Assembly: GCA_013398175.1 (NCBI GenBank)
Contig: VZRZ01001227.1
Coordinates: 376,787-440,786 of the forward strand
DNA length: 64,000 nt
From: Climacteris rufus
Lineage: Eukaryota > Chordata > Aves > Passeriformes > Climacteridae
Reading direction: 5' to 3'
The notes beneath the pieces were generated by a model that had not been told where the DNA came from, ran no database searches, and saw nothing but the letters and a program-made list of their open reading frames with translations. Made by a program: the position numbers and the translations under genes. Every line of letters begins with the position of its first letter. The stretch's first letter is position 1. Below are positions 36,600 through 48,640 of the stretch, one piece after another.

Positions 36600-36970
36600 C
36601 CCTAATGAAGCCCATTTGATGACATTATTAAATGATTCAGTGCATTTTCTGCCTCTTAAAGTACTTACTATATGTGCTTGTGTGATTCATTATTATTATT
36701 ATCTAATAAAAGATTATCTGACTCACTTTCATGTTTCTTCCAATTACAAATTGAAATTGTTCCCACTCTGACCTTGCAGCTGCTGGGTTTTCTAAAATTA
36801 GCCATAATGATGTATTTTACTAAGATAATTAATTAGCTAAACTGAGAAAATTGAGTAGTAGAACTGCTTCACATGCTGCTAATTATCTTTTATTATGTCA
36901 TCTTTACATGCAAATAAAGAAATATTGTGATTATTTTAAATACTGTTTTCATTAGTTAATTCACTCATTA
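36600..36970. promoter_or_regulatory. AT-rich island, candidate conserved enhancer
   Basis: A sharply bounded AT-rich block sits in GC-rich surroundings. It contains TAATTAATTAG (36826-36836), further ATTA cores, tgactca near 36720 and the POU octamer ATGCAAAT (36908-36915). It has no open frame or repeat signature. This texture is typical of developmental conserved noncoding elements, but conservation was not tested. Confidence 0.35.
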
Positions 36971-38346
36971 GTGCAGCGACAGCTCTGTCTTCTGCAGCAG
37001 CAGGGGCCTGTGGGGACTTGCTGCTGATTGACTGCAGGACTCTGCCTTTCAGGTTGAGAAAATAGAGTTGCAGTTCAAATTAGGTTTATTTTGTCAATTT
37101 ATTTTAATGGCGGTGATGGGCAGTGGGCGGGAGGGGTTCAGGGTAGTGGGAGACCCAGGAGCACCGAGAGCTCCTGCTGAAAGTGGGGGGAAATCCAGGT
37201 GGGGGGGAGTGTGATGTAGGGGTGCTGCCCCCTCAGACTCCTCTTCCCTAGAGGCCGCCCTTGTTCAGGATGTGTCCTGTGATCCCAAGCTCAGTTCCAG
37301 CCATTCCAGAGCATCTGGATCTGCTCTTGGCACCTTGTGGGAGTCTGGGAGCAGCTGGGTGGGCGCTGTTCATGGTGCTGTGCAGAAACTCTTCCTGTCA
37401 GACACTGGCCATGCAGTCACAGTGCCCCGGGGCAGCAGCATCACTGCCGTGGGAGCCCCAGAATCTCCTGCTTCCACCAGCCATTCCCTGCTCCCAGAGC
37501 CAGGGGGTCAGCAGGAGACAGCAGGGAATGCTGAGAGCTCCCCACTGCTCCCTGAGGGCTGCAGGTTGTGCTGGTCTGGGTGTTGGCTGTAGGCAGGAGC
37601 TGCTGCATTTAGGGAGACCAGGCCACACTCACATGCCTGCCAAGAGCTCCTGGAGCTCCCTCCCCACTCCCCACTGGCTGCTGCGCAGCGGCTGTTGGAG
37701 GTTGGATGCTCCCAGCTTCGCTCTGGCACCCAGCTCCATTCCCTGGCACAGGCACGACGGGGTACAAGTTGCATTTTACTCCCTTCAGGCTTTTGCTCAT
37801 AAAAACCAGATGTATTTATTCCAGTGAGGAATTCTGGGGGGAGGAGGGGTCGGTCTCCAGACAAGTGGCTTTTCACGGCCCTGTAATACCCCAGAGGGAT
37901 GAACAGGGGTGAGGACTGGCCATAGGGACGCTTCTGGCTCACCGGTTCCTGCTGGAAATGGGACGAAGGCAGCGTTGCAAGGTGCCCCAGGTGTCAATGG
38001 GCAGAGCGGCCCAGAGCCCATCCCGCTCCTTCCGTGGCCGGGGCTGAGCAGCAGCGCGGGGTCCGAGCCCTGGCACCGCGGGAACCAGGCTGGGGAGAGC
38101 TGGGCCGGCAGTGCCGGCTGCGGGATGGGCTGGGGCGAGAGCAGATGGGGCACGGGGGGCCCTGGGGGCAGTGGGCTGGAGGAGCAGGACTGGGATGCAG
38201 CAGGAAGTGCTCACCTGGCACAGCCTGGAGCCTGCCCGGAGGATGGAGCACCGGAGTGTGCCAGGGAGTGGGAGCAGCCCAGCCGACGGCTGCTTGCCCA
38301 GAGTACAGGGACCACAGCTTTCTGTCTGCAAGTGCAGGCAGCAGGC

Positions 38347-38351
38347 AGGGC
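38347..38351. repeat. Left target-site duplication of LTR (agggc)
   Basis: AGGGC immediately precedes the LTR start and is repeated exactly at 39477-39481 after the LTR end. A 5-bp duplication fits an ERVL/ERV-type integrase. Confidence 0.75.
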
Positions 38352-39476
38352 TGTGGTGGTTTGACAGGGTCTGTTTTTTTGGGCGTGCTAGGGGCCAGAA
38401 AGATGGCTCCTGTCAGAAGATGCCAGAAGCTTCCACAGCTGTCCAGCCAGGGCCTGTCCCTGATGGCTCTGAAGATGGACGTGCTGTGGAAGCCACAGCC
38501 GGGCCAATTAGAGAAGGTAACGCCTCTGTGACAACAGATTTAAGGAGTCGTCACAGTAGTACGAAGGTGCGCACCAGTAGCTGTAGCCATGTAGTTATAG
38601 ATAGGCAGGGGAGAAGGAGTCCAGCATGTAGAAGAAACAACAGATATGGACACCAGCAAAGTCAGCCAAGAAGAAGAAGGAGGGGGAGGAGGTGCTTCAA
38701 ACATCGAAGCTCAGAGACATCTCCACAGCCTGGGGTAAGGGCTGTACTAATGCAGTGTTCCCCTGCACCCTGAGGGCCCACAAAGGAGCCGAGATCCACC
38801 CCACGCCGGAGCAGGAGGGGGGGACTCCTACAGGAGGGACTTTGGTCTGGAGGGCGTCAATGTGGATAACGAGGCCTTTACTCCGGGGACTGAGGGAGTC
38901 ATTTGTGTACAAAAAGCCTTGTTTCACCCCCACCCTGAGTTTGGACCAGCCCAGCCTTCGAAGGAAGAGCAGGCAGCAGTGACCGGGCGGGCTGCTCGCT
39001 GACAGGGAGAAAAGGATTCATGCAAAAAATGCCACAGTGCCTGCAAGAAGGGAAGAAGGGAGAGGGAAAAAGGATTCGTGCAAAAGGTGCCACAGTGCTT
39101 GCAATAAGGGGACCTGCCTTCTCTCCCAAGAAGAAAACATCTGAGGAATGAACTGACTAGGAAAAACCACACCCACCTCCCCCTCCCCACTTTCTGATGG
39201 AAGGAGGGAGGGATTTTTGTGGAGGTGGGGGGGAAGAAGGTAAGAAAAAGTGTTTAAGAGAATGTTCTGCTTACTCCTTTAACTCTGTAATAAATTCACT
39301 TAGCACTTTTAAGTTTTGAGCCCGTTTTTTAGCCTGCTTTAATTAGAGGGGGTTTCTTTCTCTCTCAGTATCTTTATCTCACCTTGGAAAAAATTCCTTT
39401 CCCCTGTCCAGTTGCAGAGGGGAGAGAGCAGCTTTCATGGGGGCTTTGGCATTTGGCCAGAGCTCAAACCACGACA
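38352..39476 (+). mobile_element. ERVL-like solo LTR, 1125 bp
   Basis: The element begins TGTGGTGGTTTGACA and ends TCAAACCACGACA. These termini are inverted repeats ending in TG...CA, and the element is flanked by the exact duplication AGGGC. AATAAA at 39289-39294 marks the polyadenylation signal and gives plus orientation. An internal 58-bp-period tandem duplication (about 39008-39050 and 39066-39108, each with ggattc and gccacagtgc) is present. No internal retroviral genes or partner LTR follow, so it is a recombined solo LTR. The perfect duplication suggests a fairly recent insertion. Confidence 0.85.
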
Positions 39477-39481
39477 AGGGC
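39477..39481. repeat. Right target-site duplication of LTR (agggc)
   Basis: Exact copy of the AGGGC found just left of the LTR, confirming the element's ends. Confidence 0.75.
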
Positions 39482-41535
39482 CCACTGCCCAGGTGGGCTG
39501 AGCCCAGCCCACTGAGCCCCCTCCTCCCAGCACAGCTACCGAAACCTCCAGGCCCAAGATTTGTCTCCTTGAGGATACTCCTGCAGTGGCACGGGCTTCA
39601 TCCTGGGAGATGTGCAGCCCACTCTGACTGCACAGGTGACCTTGTTTTGGGCAAGGACTGGGACTAAGCACCTCCTGAGCCTCGGAGGACCTCATCACCC
39701 CATCACCCCATAATCCTGAGTCTCTGAGACCCTTGGAGCACCAGGCCATTGCAGCCTGGCACCTGCCCTGGAGGCCCAGCAGCACCCAAAGTCAACACCA
39801 GTGCTGTCTGTGGTCAGAGTGACAGTGGGAGAAGCCACTGGTGACACCAACTCCCTGGGAGCTGCTCAGCCTCCTGCCCAGCATTCCTGGGGACAGATGT
39901 GCCCAAACAAGAGGGAGATGTTGGCAGAGCCAGCACCAGCTGCTTCCTGGGAAGCCCTACAGTGCGTCCAGCAAGTGCCAAGCCCAATGGGCACAAGGCA
40001 CTGCAGCGCCTGTTTCCCCTGCCACAGCTCCAGCCTCTGCCCTCACCCACCACTGCCTTTGTTTCCATTCACAGCCTGAAAACTGCACTGTTGGAACCTC
40101 CCATGTGCTTCAGGAATCTCTTTCTGGGCAGAGCTGCCATGAGTTCCACCACCCGCCTCCTGCAGCTGGCAGAGACCTGCTCCAACTGCCCATGTCTGTG
40201 GCACTGCTGGGGCAGCCACAAAGACATCTCCAGGCCCCTGCTCATCATGGTCATGTTTAGCAAACCCTGACAGCTCCACACTAAGGAAATCTCCTCATTG
40301 TCTGGTGGCAGCAGCTGGGCAAGGAGTAGGACACTGGCTGGGATGAGCATTGGGCACTTCTCCAGCTCTGTAGAAGCCTGGACAGCGGAGTTCATACATT
40401 GTTGTGCCTCAAACACTGACAACCATTCAAGTGGGTAAGCTAAAACAGGGCATGCCAAGAAAGGGGAGCCCTATGGAGGTAGGGAAGCGCCCCTCTGGAG
40501 CCAGGTTTCCTGTTCAGGTCCATGGTGACCACACAACACACAGCACAAGTGCAGAAGTGGGATGAAGGAGCGGGCGAGACAAAGAGAGGGGGATCGAGAC
40601 CACCAAGGATCCCAAAGTCGCCCTGCAATCTTTCCAGGGAACTCTCCAGCAGAAAACTGGGCATGCCTCAGACTGTTACATCAGACACAAAGAATCCTCT
40701 CCCTGAAGAAGGATATAGGCATTCCCATGCCAACCTGGATGTTTATAACCTGACTTTTTGTTTCACAGCCCCCCCTCCCAATGGATCTGTCACCATTACT
40801 CTGGCCATGGACTTCGAAATTGCAACGATCAAGTCTCGTCACTGGATCCGTGGGGGGTGATATGTGTCCTCTCCACTATCTACTCTTGTCCTTTCCCGCT
40901 CTTTCTTTCTTTTCCTCATATATTTTCTTCATTATATTTTTATACTTTTCTAGAAAAGAACAAAAACAGCCATCTACCTCCTTTCTGCTGCAATTAAATT
41001 GTTTTAAAATACATCTGCCTCACATATACACTGGCCATTCAGTGTTACTTCACTCCAATTCACCCCAAGGGATTTATTAACAAGAGTTTACCCTGCCTCA
41101 GAGATGGGTCATGGCCTGCCCTAGACCCAGAGTTTCCTCTCTGGGGCCGAGCATTTCAGAGCAGGGTCAACCCCGTCCCACAGTCCCTCACACATCCCTC
41201 CAGCTTAATCAGGTCCCCCTGATGACTGCATTGCCCTTATGGAGATGGACCCTGCCTGGTGTCCTGCAAGGGGAATTTCCCTGGGACAAAGAGCAAAAGG
41301 AATGAACTGGAATAATGACAAGGGAGGTTTAAGCAAAAAACCACAGGGGAAAGCTAAGCACCTTGCTGGGAGGGGAAATCAAGGACATGGAGCAGAATTT
41401 TCTCATCACAGTTTGAAAGTGGTCACCAGGAGCACAGGGCAGCAGGTCCCAGGCAGGACAGGATGGGGTTCAGCCTTTGGCTTCATGCTTCACAGGGGAC
41501 AGGGTCAGCCCTGTCCTGCACAGCCCTACGGTGCT
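39482..41535. other. Intergenic, no gene recognised
   Basis: Sequence to the right of the solo LTR. It holds only the LTR-like segment at 40450-41060 and short unremarkable frames on both strands. None of the frames could be assigned to a family. Confidence 0.55.
40450..41060 (+). mobile_element. Possible LTR-like fragment
   Basis: The segment changes from a GC-balanced start to a pyrimidine-rich tail after ggatccgtggggggtgatat near 40845, followed by ctctttctttcttttcctc and an AT-rich end. That U3-R-U5-like texture resembles avian ERV LTRs. No inverted ends, duplication or AATAAA could be fixed, so the limits and class are guesses. Confidence 0.3.
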
Positions 41536-41540
41536 TATGG

Positions 41541-42190
41541 AAACACAGAATCACACCCTGGTGTGGGTGGGAAGGGACCTTCAAAGGTTATTTAGTACTG
41601 GCCCCTGGCCATGGGCAGCAACACCTTCCACTGTCCCAGGCTGCTCCAAGCCCCGTCCAACCTGGCCTTGGGCACTGCCAGGGATCCAGGGGCAGCCACA
41701 GCTTCTCTGGGCACCCTGTGCCAGGGCCTCCCCACCCTCACAGGGAACAATTCCTTCCCAATATCCCATCTAACCCTGCCCTCTGGCAGTGGGAAACCAT
41801 TCCCTGTGTCCTGTCCCTCCATCCCTTGTCCCCAGTCCCTCTCCAGCTCTCCTGGAGCCCCTTCAGGCCCTGGCAGGGGTCTGAGGTCTCCCTGGAGCCT
41901 TCTCCTCTCCAGGTGAGCCCCCCCAGCTCTCCCAGCCTGGCTCCAGAACAGAGGGGCTCCAGCCTTGGAGCATCTCTGTGTTCTCAGCAGGACTCACTCC
42001 AAAAGCTCCACATCCTCCCCGTGCTGGGTACTCCAGAGCTGGAGGCAGCTCACTTGAGGGGGGGCCTCACTTGAGTGGAGTAGAGAGGGAGAATCCCCCT
42101 CCTCACCCGCTGCCCATACTGTTGGGGATGCAGCCCAGAATATGGTTGGTTTTCTGGGAGGTCAGCACACAGTACCAGCAGCCATTTTCC
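41541..42190 (-). mobile_element. CR1 LINE fragment, long 3' portion
   Basis: Minus-oriented CR1 starting at its 3' end (acacagaatcac, gggaagggacctt). It runs through ccaggctgctccaagccccg, the cttctcctctccaggtgagc block and the ctttgggaggtcagcac-like end. At about 650 bases it is the longest CR1 copy here. The 203-codon plus-strand frame over it (41463-42074) is antisense CR1 and not a gene. Confidence 0.85.
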
Positions 42191-43030
42191 CTTGGGAATA
42201 CCAGAGTTCTGCCTTAAACCTCACATCCACCAGGGATGGCTGGTGCTGCTGCTTCTGATAATGCCAGAATAATTCCAGGCTGGTTTGCTCTGGGGATGGG
42301 ATCAGTTACTTGGTCCAGAGCCACCATGCACATCTATCCTCTGCATGTTTCTTGCAAGGCTGGGGACACTGGGGAGACAGGGACCACCCAGAGTGGCTGT
42401 TTGCAATTCACAGACCCACCTTCATTCTGCAGAAACTTGTTACAGCAGAACTCTGCTGACTGTGTCCTGGTGCCAGCACAAAACCAGCACAGAAGCAGCT
42501 CCCTTTTCCAGGGAAAATAATACCGCTGTGAGGAGGAGTTCACGTCAGACCAGACCCGGTATCACTCTAAAAACAAATTTTTGTAATTTTGTGTAATTAA
42601 GTAACAATTCCCTCCCTAGGCAGTTGTTGGCCATTGGGATTCTGAGAGACATTTATGGCTGATGACTTCCGTGGCAGGGGAGCAAGGGTGGAGCCAGCGT
42701 GGTGGGGATGGGGAGGGGACAGTGGCTGGCACAGGCTGCCCCGGGACACTGGGGATGGCACTGCGGGTATCCCGAGGAGCTGCTCCGTGCTGGCACCCTG
42801 CTGCAGGCAGGCAAACCCCACTGGCTCTGCAGGTGGATTTGGGGATGCTGATGGCCCCAGCCCAGCCCTGAGAGGGCACCAGTGCCAAGGCCAAGGCCAC
42901 AGGCAGTGCCAGCTGGCCTGGGCTGATCCTGCAGCCCAGCAGAGGAAGGACTTGCTGGGTTTTTATTCGACTATCTGTGAGCTCTCAGCTGCAGCTAAAT
43001 CCTCTCTGGCAGCACAGGGGTGAGACACCA

Positions 43031-43090
43031 GTGGGCAGCAGTGTGGGCAGCAGGGTGGGCAGCAGGGTGGGCAGCAGGGTGGACAGCCAG
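43031..43090. repeat. 12-bp minisatellite, five units
   Basis: There are five exact-length tandem units of gtgggcagcagg. The three central units are identical and the outer two carry one to three changes. It probably arose by slippage and could be length-polymorphic. Confidence 0.9.
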
Positions 43091-45039
43091 GCTGCTTAGC
43101 CAGGAGATGTGCCACACCACGGCCCATCCTCCTGCTGTGCCAGCAGAGAGCCTGGGATGGAGGAGGGAAATGGAGAGGCAGCACAGGAGGCCGTGAGGTG
43201 CATCCCTACTCCAGTCTCCCACAGCATGAGGTGGCAAGGAGCATGCTAATTGCTGCCTCTAATTAGGAGATCAAGTGACTCTACAAGGACTACGCAGCCA
43301 CCTCTGCCATGGAGAAGGGACACGCTGGCACAGACCCGTGCAGGATGAGGTCCCATGGTGGGGGATTGCTGCCACTGCAGGGCACCCCTGGACACAGATT
43401 CACTTCTGCTGAAGCATTTTTAGGATGTCCAGCTTCAAGATTTCCAGTTGTGACCCCCAAATCCTGATGCTATTGATGTGAGGAGGCAGCACTGACCCAA
43501 GTGCCTTTAGTGTCAGTGGCAATGAGGGCATCATGCCGGTGTTGGGGCAGTGGACACCTTGGAGGGGTCAGTCTAGGCTGAACCCTGGGCAGCTGCAGGT
43601 CTCCCTAGGGAGCAGGTTGCCACAGAGGGGATGAAAGTCACCCCAGGCTTAGCAGAGATCAACTGGCCACCCAATGCAGGCACCTCTGCTCCCAGCACTA
43701 GATTCTCTCTAGGAATATCTCCACTCCAGGGACACAGATAGGGAACATGGGTGGCAAGGGAACCATCTGGCTGACGTGTTCCAAACCAAGGCCTTCCCAG
43801 AACCCTGGAGCAGGAGAGCAGAGGTGCTGCCAGTCCAGCCAGGAGCCTCCTCTGGCACGGGGTTCCTTGTGGCAGCTCCGATGGCAGCAACACTGCCAGG
43901 GCACGAGGCCACCGTGGACATGGCCACACAGGGCTGGTGGACACAGGATGGTGCTGACAGGGACGGAACATGTGGGCATGGAGCACACACGGGATGGTGC
44001 AGGGGCTGCTGAGCTGCCAGCGCACACTGACTCCATGGCCAGTGAGCCCCAGCCTGCAGCAAGGCAGTGGCTGTAAAAGCCACCAGTGTTTGGGGGCTGG
44101 GGAGCAGCAGCTGATGAGCTGATATTGGCTCACAGGGTGCCACCTTCCACTCTGTCCTGCACAGCCACAGGAGCCAAGGTCATCCAGGATTAGGGGACAG
44201 GGAACACGGGGCACCTTTGGTGAGTGGTGGGGCAGGGTGACAGCCAAAGTCACCTCCCTCATGGTGTTGCACGGTGTTCTCCTGCATGTGCTGCAACCCT
44301 GGCCTGAGCTTGGGCTCATCCTTCAGGGTCTCTCAGCCTGAAAGGGCACCAGGCCTCCCCAAAGCACACTCACACCCGCAGACCCTCCCTCCCACCCTCC
44401 TGGAGTTTGTTCTTGCAGAAACTTGCTGGAAGTGGCTGTTCCTCATGCCCCTATTCCTTCCCACCTGCCTGACCGGTCCTGCAGGAAACCTGCACTTTTA
44501 CCCCAAAAATACATGCCTGTAGTTTTTCTTGTTTGCTTCTGCCTTGCCCTGCCCCTGCTTTCTTCCTTCTCCACAACTTACCTGCTTTGGGCCTGAATAA
44601 ATCTTGTCCTCCCTGTGGCACAGCATCATTGTCCCCTGTAAGAAGTCCCCCAAAAAGGACACATGATTCCCACATAAGTGGGGCCCTTCCTCCATGCCAG
44701 CACCAGGCTCAGGAATGGACTGACACCCCGGTGGCTCCGGGCTTTGGGCTGTTTTATTGCTGGTGTTTCAGGAGCAGCAGCACCAGCCATTGCTGTGGTG
44801 GGTGTGAAATTTAGTGACACCTAGATGCTGCCTGACTCAGTTTCCCCACCAGTGACACCCAGCTGCTGCCCCAGGGCCACATCACACTCCTGCCAGGGCT
44901 GCACAGTGCCAGGGAGCCAGGGGGTGCCAGAGGAGGCTTGGGGTGCTGTTCCAGGGCACTGCCTGCAGTGGGACCCAGCCCCCTGCCCATGTAGGGAACA
45001 GGAAATAGTCAGTACCATTAATTCCCACTAAATAAATGT

Positions 45040-45180
45040 GCCGGTTCTGCAGGGTTTGTAACAAAATGATAAGGAATCTAATCGTTTTAGTTCCCTAAAA
45101 ATTGCTGTGACATATCCAAAGGGAATAAATTATTTCATTGTGTCAAGGAAAATGAAAATGAGTTTTGCTTTCAGAAGGGA
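45040..45180. promoter_or_regulatory. AT-rich island, candidate noncoding element
   Basis: A compact AT-rich stretch (with gggaataaattatttcattg and ggaaaatgaaaatgag) interrupts GC-rich DNA. It has no repeat signature and no useful open frame. A regulatory role is inferred only from composition. Confidence 0.25.
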
Positions 45181-48100
45181 AACTTCCCTCTCCCACAGCA
45201 TTCAGCTCCAGCACAGACCTTAAAAATACTCATTTTCTTCCCTATTCATCTTCAGAGGAGACCCTGGCTCAGGGGATGGCAGGAGTATTCATGAGACGCT
45301 GGAAGGCTCCAGCCCCAGACTGAACTTTGCTTGTCCCAGCGTCTACCCCTTGTCCCTTGTCCCCACACTGCAGAGTGAAGAACTTGGTTCTGCCTCTGCT
45401 CCTGCAGCCCTGGGTGTTTCTGGTCCTCTGTGACCAGGCCACCCCCTCCCCCTGGCTCCCCCCTCTCCATCGGCTCACATCTCCTGGGGAAAAAACTCCC
45501 TGGGCAGCTGTGGAAACAGCCTGGCTGGGGTGATGCTCAGGGGCCTGGATTCCTCTCCCAGAGGGCCGGTGTGTCCCACCAGTTTTGTGCTTCTCTGCAA
45601 GGTGCTGGTCAAAGAGGGGGCATTGGTGGCCGGGTGCCCCTGTGGTGGGAAGGTGCTGCTCATGCCTGGGGGTCTGGCAGGGCCAGTGGCACCTCTCACT
45701 CCTGGTGCCCAGCCTGGCCCTCGCCCTGGGCTGCTCCAGATCAGCAGCTCCCAAAAGCTGCCCCATTCACCCCAGCCAGGCCAGGGGAGTCCAGCAGCCA
45801 CATGAGAGTGGGATTCCCTTGGGAGTCCTGGGAAACCCAACAAGTGCATCTGTTCCTGTTGCCAGCCCAGCAGCCAGGCTTGGCTCTGGCCAGATCCAGC
45901 CAACAGCTGTACAGATGCAGTGGGAGGACAGGAGGTTCCTCACATTGAGCTGCTGCTGTTTAAAGAGCTCATTTTCCTTCGCACTACTGATTTTCCTGGG
46001 CTCTGCTCTGGGTTGGTTTGCCTCTGGGAAACAAGGACTTGGCATCTCTGAGCAGGGCCCTGCCTTAAACCCACGGGATGTGCTGGAGTGGTGTGGGCAG
46101 GGAGCATCCTGCTGCTTGAGGCTGCTCTGGGCAGCGCTGACCAGACTTGTTTTTCCATCCAGTGTTGATGACAAAACACGGAGCTCCAGGAGAGGGCTCA
46201 CACCACTGGGATGTATGTCCAGAGCCTGAATTCACACCAGATGCTGACAATGTCCAAGTGTGGCCTTGCAGCTGGAATTACTCAAACAGGGCTTTTCCTG
46301 GCTCCGGTGCTCTGCTGCTGACTGACAGGAACTGACATGCACATGGACACATGGACCCCTTTCTTGCACCATCACGGACTCTGCAGCCAGCACAGAGGGA
46401 CCCAGGATCCTGCCCCTCCCACCAGTCTCTTGCCTTGGTGCCTGCATTGCAGACCATCCACAGGCAGTGGCACCCCTGCCCAAAGCCACCTCCAGCAGCC
46501 CTGGGGCTGCTGCATGGAGCCAGGTGCTGTTCAGAGCCCAGCTTGGGTGCTCACTGTTCCACCCTGCCCTCTTTCCTCCCTGGATACCCTCACTCACCTC
46601 CTGGCACTAAGGTAAAAGGGGAAGGGATGCCAGGCGGGCCAGCCCCAGCACTGAGGACTTCCCTAGGACATGGATAGGTGTGAAGCCCTACACCTGCAAC
46701 TTGCAGGAGCCACAGGAGACCCAGGAAGGCTATGGCATTCCCAGCACAGCCCTTGGGCACAAAGGAGAAGGGGGTCAGTGTACTGCACGCTCACCCTGTT
46801 GGGGCACTCCAAGGGATAAAGAAAAGGAGCTGGAAGTCTAAATGTGCAATCAAGATCATGATTTCTTTAGCATAACAAAGGCTTGGTGGGCTCAGGTTCA
46901 TGACTGGAATAATAATAATATGGAAGGATGAAGTTTGTCCTGGAAAGACAGGCAGGGGATTAAGGAGAAATGTACTGTTTTGTATAGGAAGCCTGGATAC
47001 ATTTGGCTTGCAATCCAGGGAGAACGTGGCTGCCATCCTGCTAAACTGAGGGGCTTTCCATGAGCAATTGCCAGACTCACCCAAAACCTGGGACATCAGG
47101 GTGTTGAAGAATGTCCCTACCTGAGCAGCTGGTACAGTACCAGGACAGCAGGGACAGACTGTCCAGCAAACACTCCCAAGGCTTTAAAAGTGATGTTTTT
47201 TCTTTGGGAAAAGGTAAGCAGAAGATGAAGGTTCTGGCTTTGCTTCTAATTTTCCGGGTGTGGATGTGGAGTGTGGTGGGAAGTCAGGGGGATCAATGCA
47301 ACCCAAACCTGAGAGAGCTCCTTGCCTTGCAGAGGGAAAGAGCTGGAGCTTGGGACCAGGAATAGGGACCTCTGGGGCATGGGAGCAGGGTGCTTGGGGC
47401 TTTGTTCAGTTATGGTTCAAGCAGCTCCACAAATGGACAGCTCAAAGCTCTGTGAGCCCAGAGCCAGGGTTTGGCCACCCTCATGCAGGGTCTTGTCCTT
47501 AGAGCAATTTCCCTGATCCTGCTGCGTGCTGCCCTGCCCCTTTGTGCACTCCAGGCATCTCCAACTCCCCGATATTGGCCATGTCTGCTATTCACATCTC
47601 ACCAGTCTGGCTGGAGAGAGGTCATGACAACATCCCAGGCTGTCTCCAAAATCCCAGAGCAACTGGGAAACGGGCAGGCAGGTTTGAGTGCAAATGCATG
47701 CACTTGGAATGCAAAACCAAGAAGGCCAAAAGGAAAAGGATTCAGCGAGCAAGGCAGTGAGAGCACATGGGGAGGAAGGGGATGTGCAAAGCCAGGGCTG
47801 ATGCTGCAGGGTGGAGAGGGGAAGCCATTGATGGATAATGTGGTGGTAAGGGCATTCACTGCCTCAGCGCCTCAGCCTGGACCTGCCAGGGTGTGCAGTC
47901 AGCACTGGTGAGAGGCAACAACCCTGCCAGGAACAGGGCTGGGTAGCCTAGGGAAACAGAGCAGCTCAGCCAGGTCAGGTCTGGCAGCCCTACGTGGATA
48001 CAGGCAGAGCAGGCAGCAGGAAAGCCATGAGCAGGAGGGCTGAAGCCAAAATTGGGGGGCTGGGACAGCAGAAGGCCAATGCTGTATGGCTTTTTAATAA

Positions 48101-48608
48101 GAGGAGAAAACTGAATGTTCAGTGCTACTTTGGACCTCTGGGAAACGCCAGCACATGCAGCAAAGCAGCCCAGGACCCTGCAGGACTGGAGAGCAGTTCC
48201 CAACTCTGGCTTCTCTGGACAAATTGTGGCAAACCTGGCCTGATTCTCTCCTCTGACAGAACAGGAAACACAGTGTGTACACTTAACGTTCATAAGACTT
48301 TGACACAGGTCCATAAAGAAATCTCAGCAGCAAGCTGCAGATCATATCCAGCCTAACCCTGGTGTAAAATGAGTGCTGGTTCCAGCTCAGCCTCTGGGCT
48401 GCGGCTGCCAGCAGGTGAGATCATGAGATACACAACTGCAGGCACAATAGGAAGATAGGAAGTGTGGGGATTATGTTGGAAGGCAGACTCCTAACCCCAA
48501 ACTCTCCCTCCACGCCACCCTCACTGAGAAATCAGATAAACAGGCTCGGGGAATAGGAACTCATGGAGCACAGCCCTGTGCCGGCAGCATCCCAGCACAG
48601 CCAGCACA

Positions 48609-48640
48609 TTGTATAAACAAGGAATTGTATAAACAAAGAA
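48609..48640. repeat. 16-bp tandem duplication carrying forkhead motifs
   Basis: ttgtataaacaaggaa is followed directly by ttgtataaacaaagaa. Each unit contains ATAAACA, which fits the forkhead consensus RTAAAYA. The two sites are spaced 16 bp apart. Confidence 0.7.

Larger units (their letters stand above)
32756..38346. other. Intergenic, no gene recognised
   Basis: Mixed GC-rich sequence with many overlapping chance frames in all directions and no recognisable protein family. Small CpG clusters occur near 34350-34450 and 37970-38110. It includes an RFX-type palindrome and two AT-rich islands (35750-35840 and 36600-36970), described separately. Confidence 0.6.
42191..48600. other. Intergenic GC-rich, no gene recognised
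   Basis: No exon chain or protein family could be recognised. Open frames up to about 248 codons (43573-44319, minus) have Pro/Ser/His/Cys-rich chance compositions and overlap other frames. The segment contains a 12-bp minisatellite and an AT-rich island at 45040-45180. Confidence 0.55.

Noticed and set aside
35934..36619. Overlapping frames of 173 and 216 codons
   Set aside because: Pro/Gly/Ser/Trp-rich composition typical of GC-rich noncoding DNA, several frames open at once, no family or splice context.
38111..38773. 220-codon frame with an Arg-rich tail running into the LTR
   Set aside because: It starts in unique DNA and crosses the LTR border, so it cannot be an element gene; the Arg run comes from a purine-rich repeat.
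40069..40458. 129-codon minus frame with a helical look, first thought to be a HEAT-repeat (MROH-like) fragment
   Set aside because: No motif could be matched and there is no exon structure.
41463..42074. 203-codon plus-strand open frame
   Set aside because: It lies over a minus-oriented CR1 copy and is its antisense strand; residues match no protein family.
43573..44319. 248-codon minus-strand frame
   Set aside because: Low stop density from GC content; overlaps open frames on the other strand; no recognisable domain.
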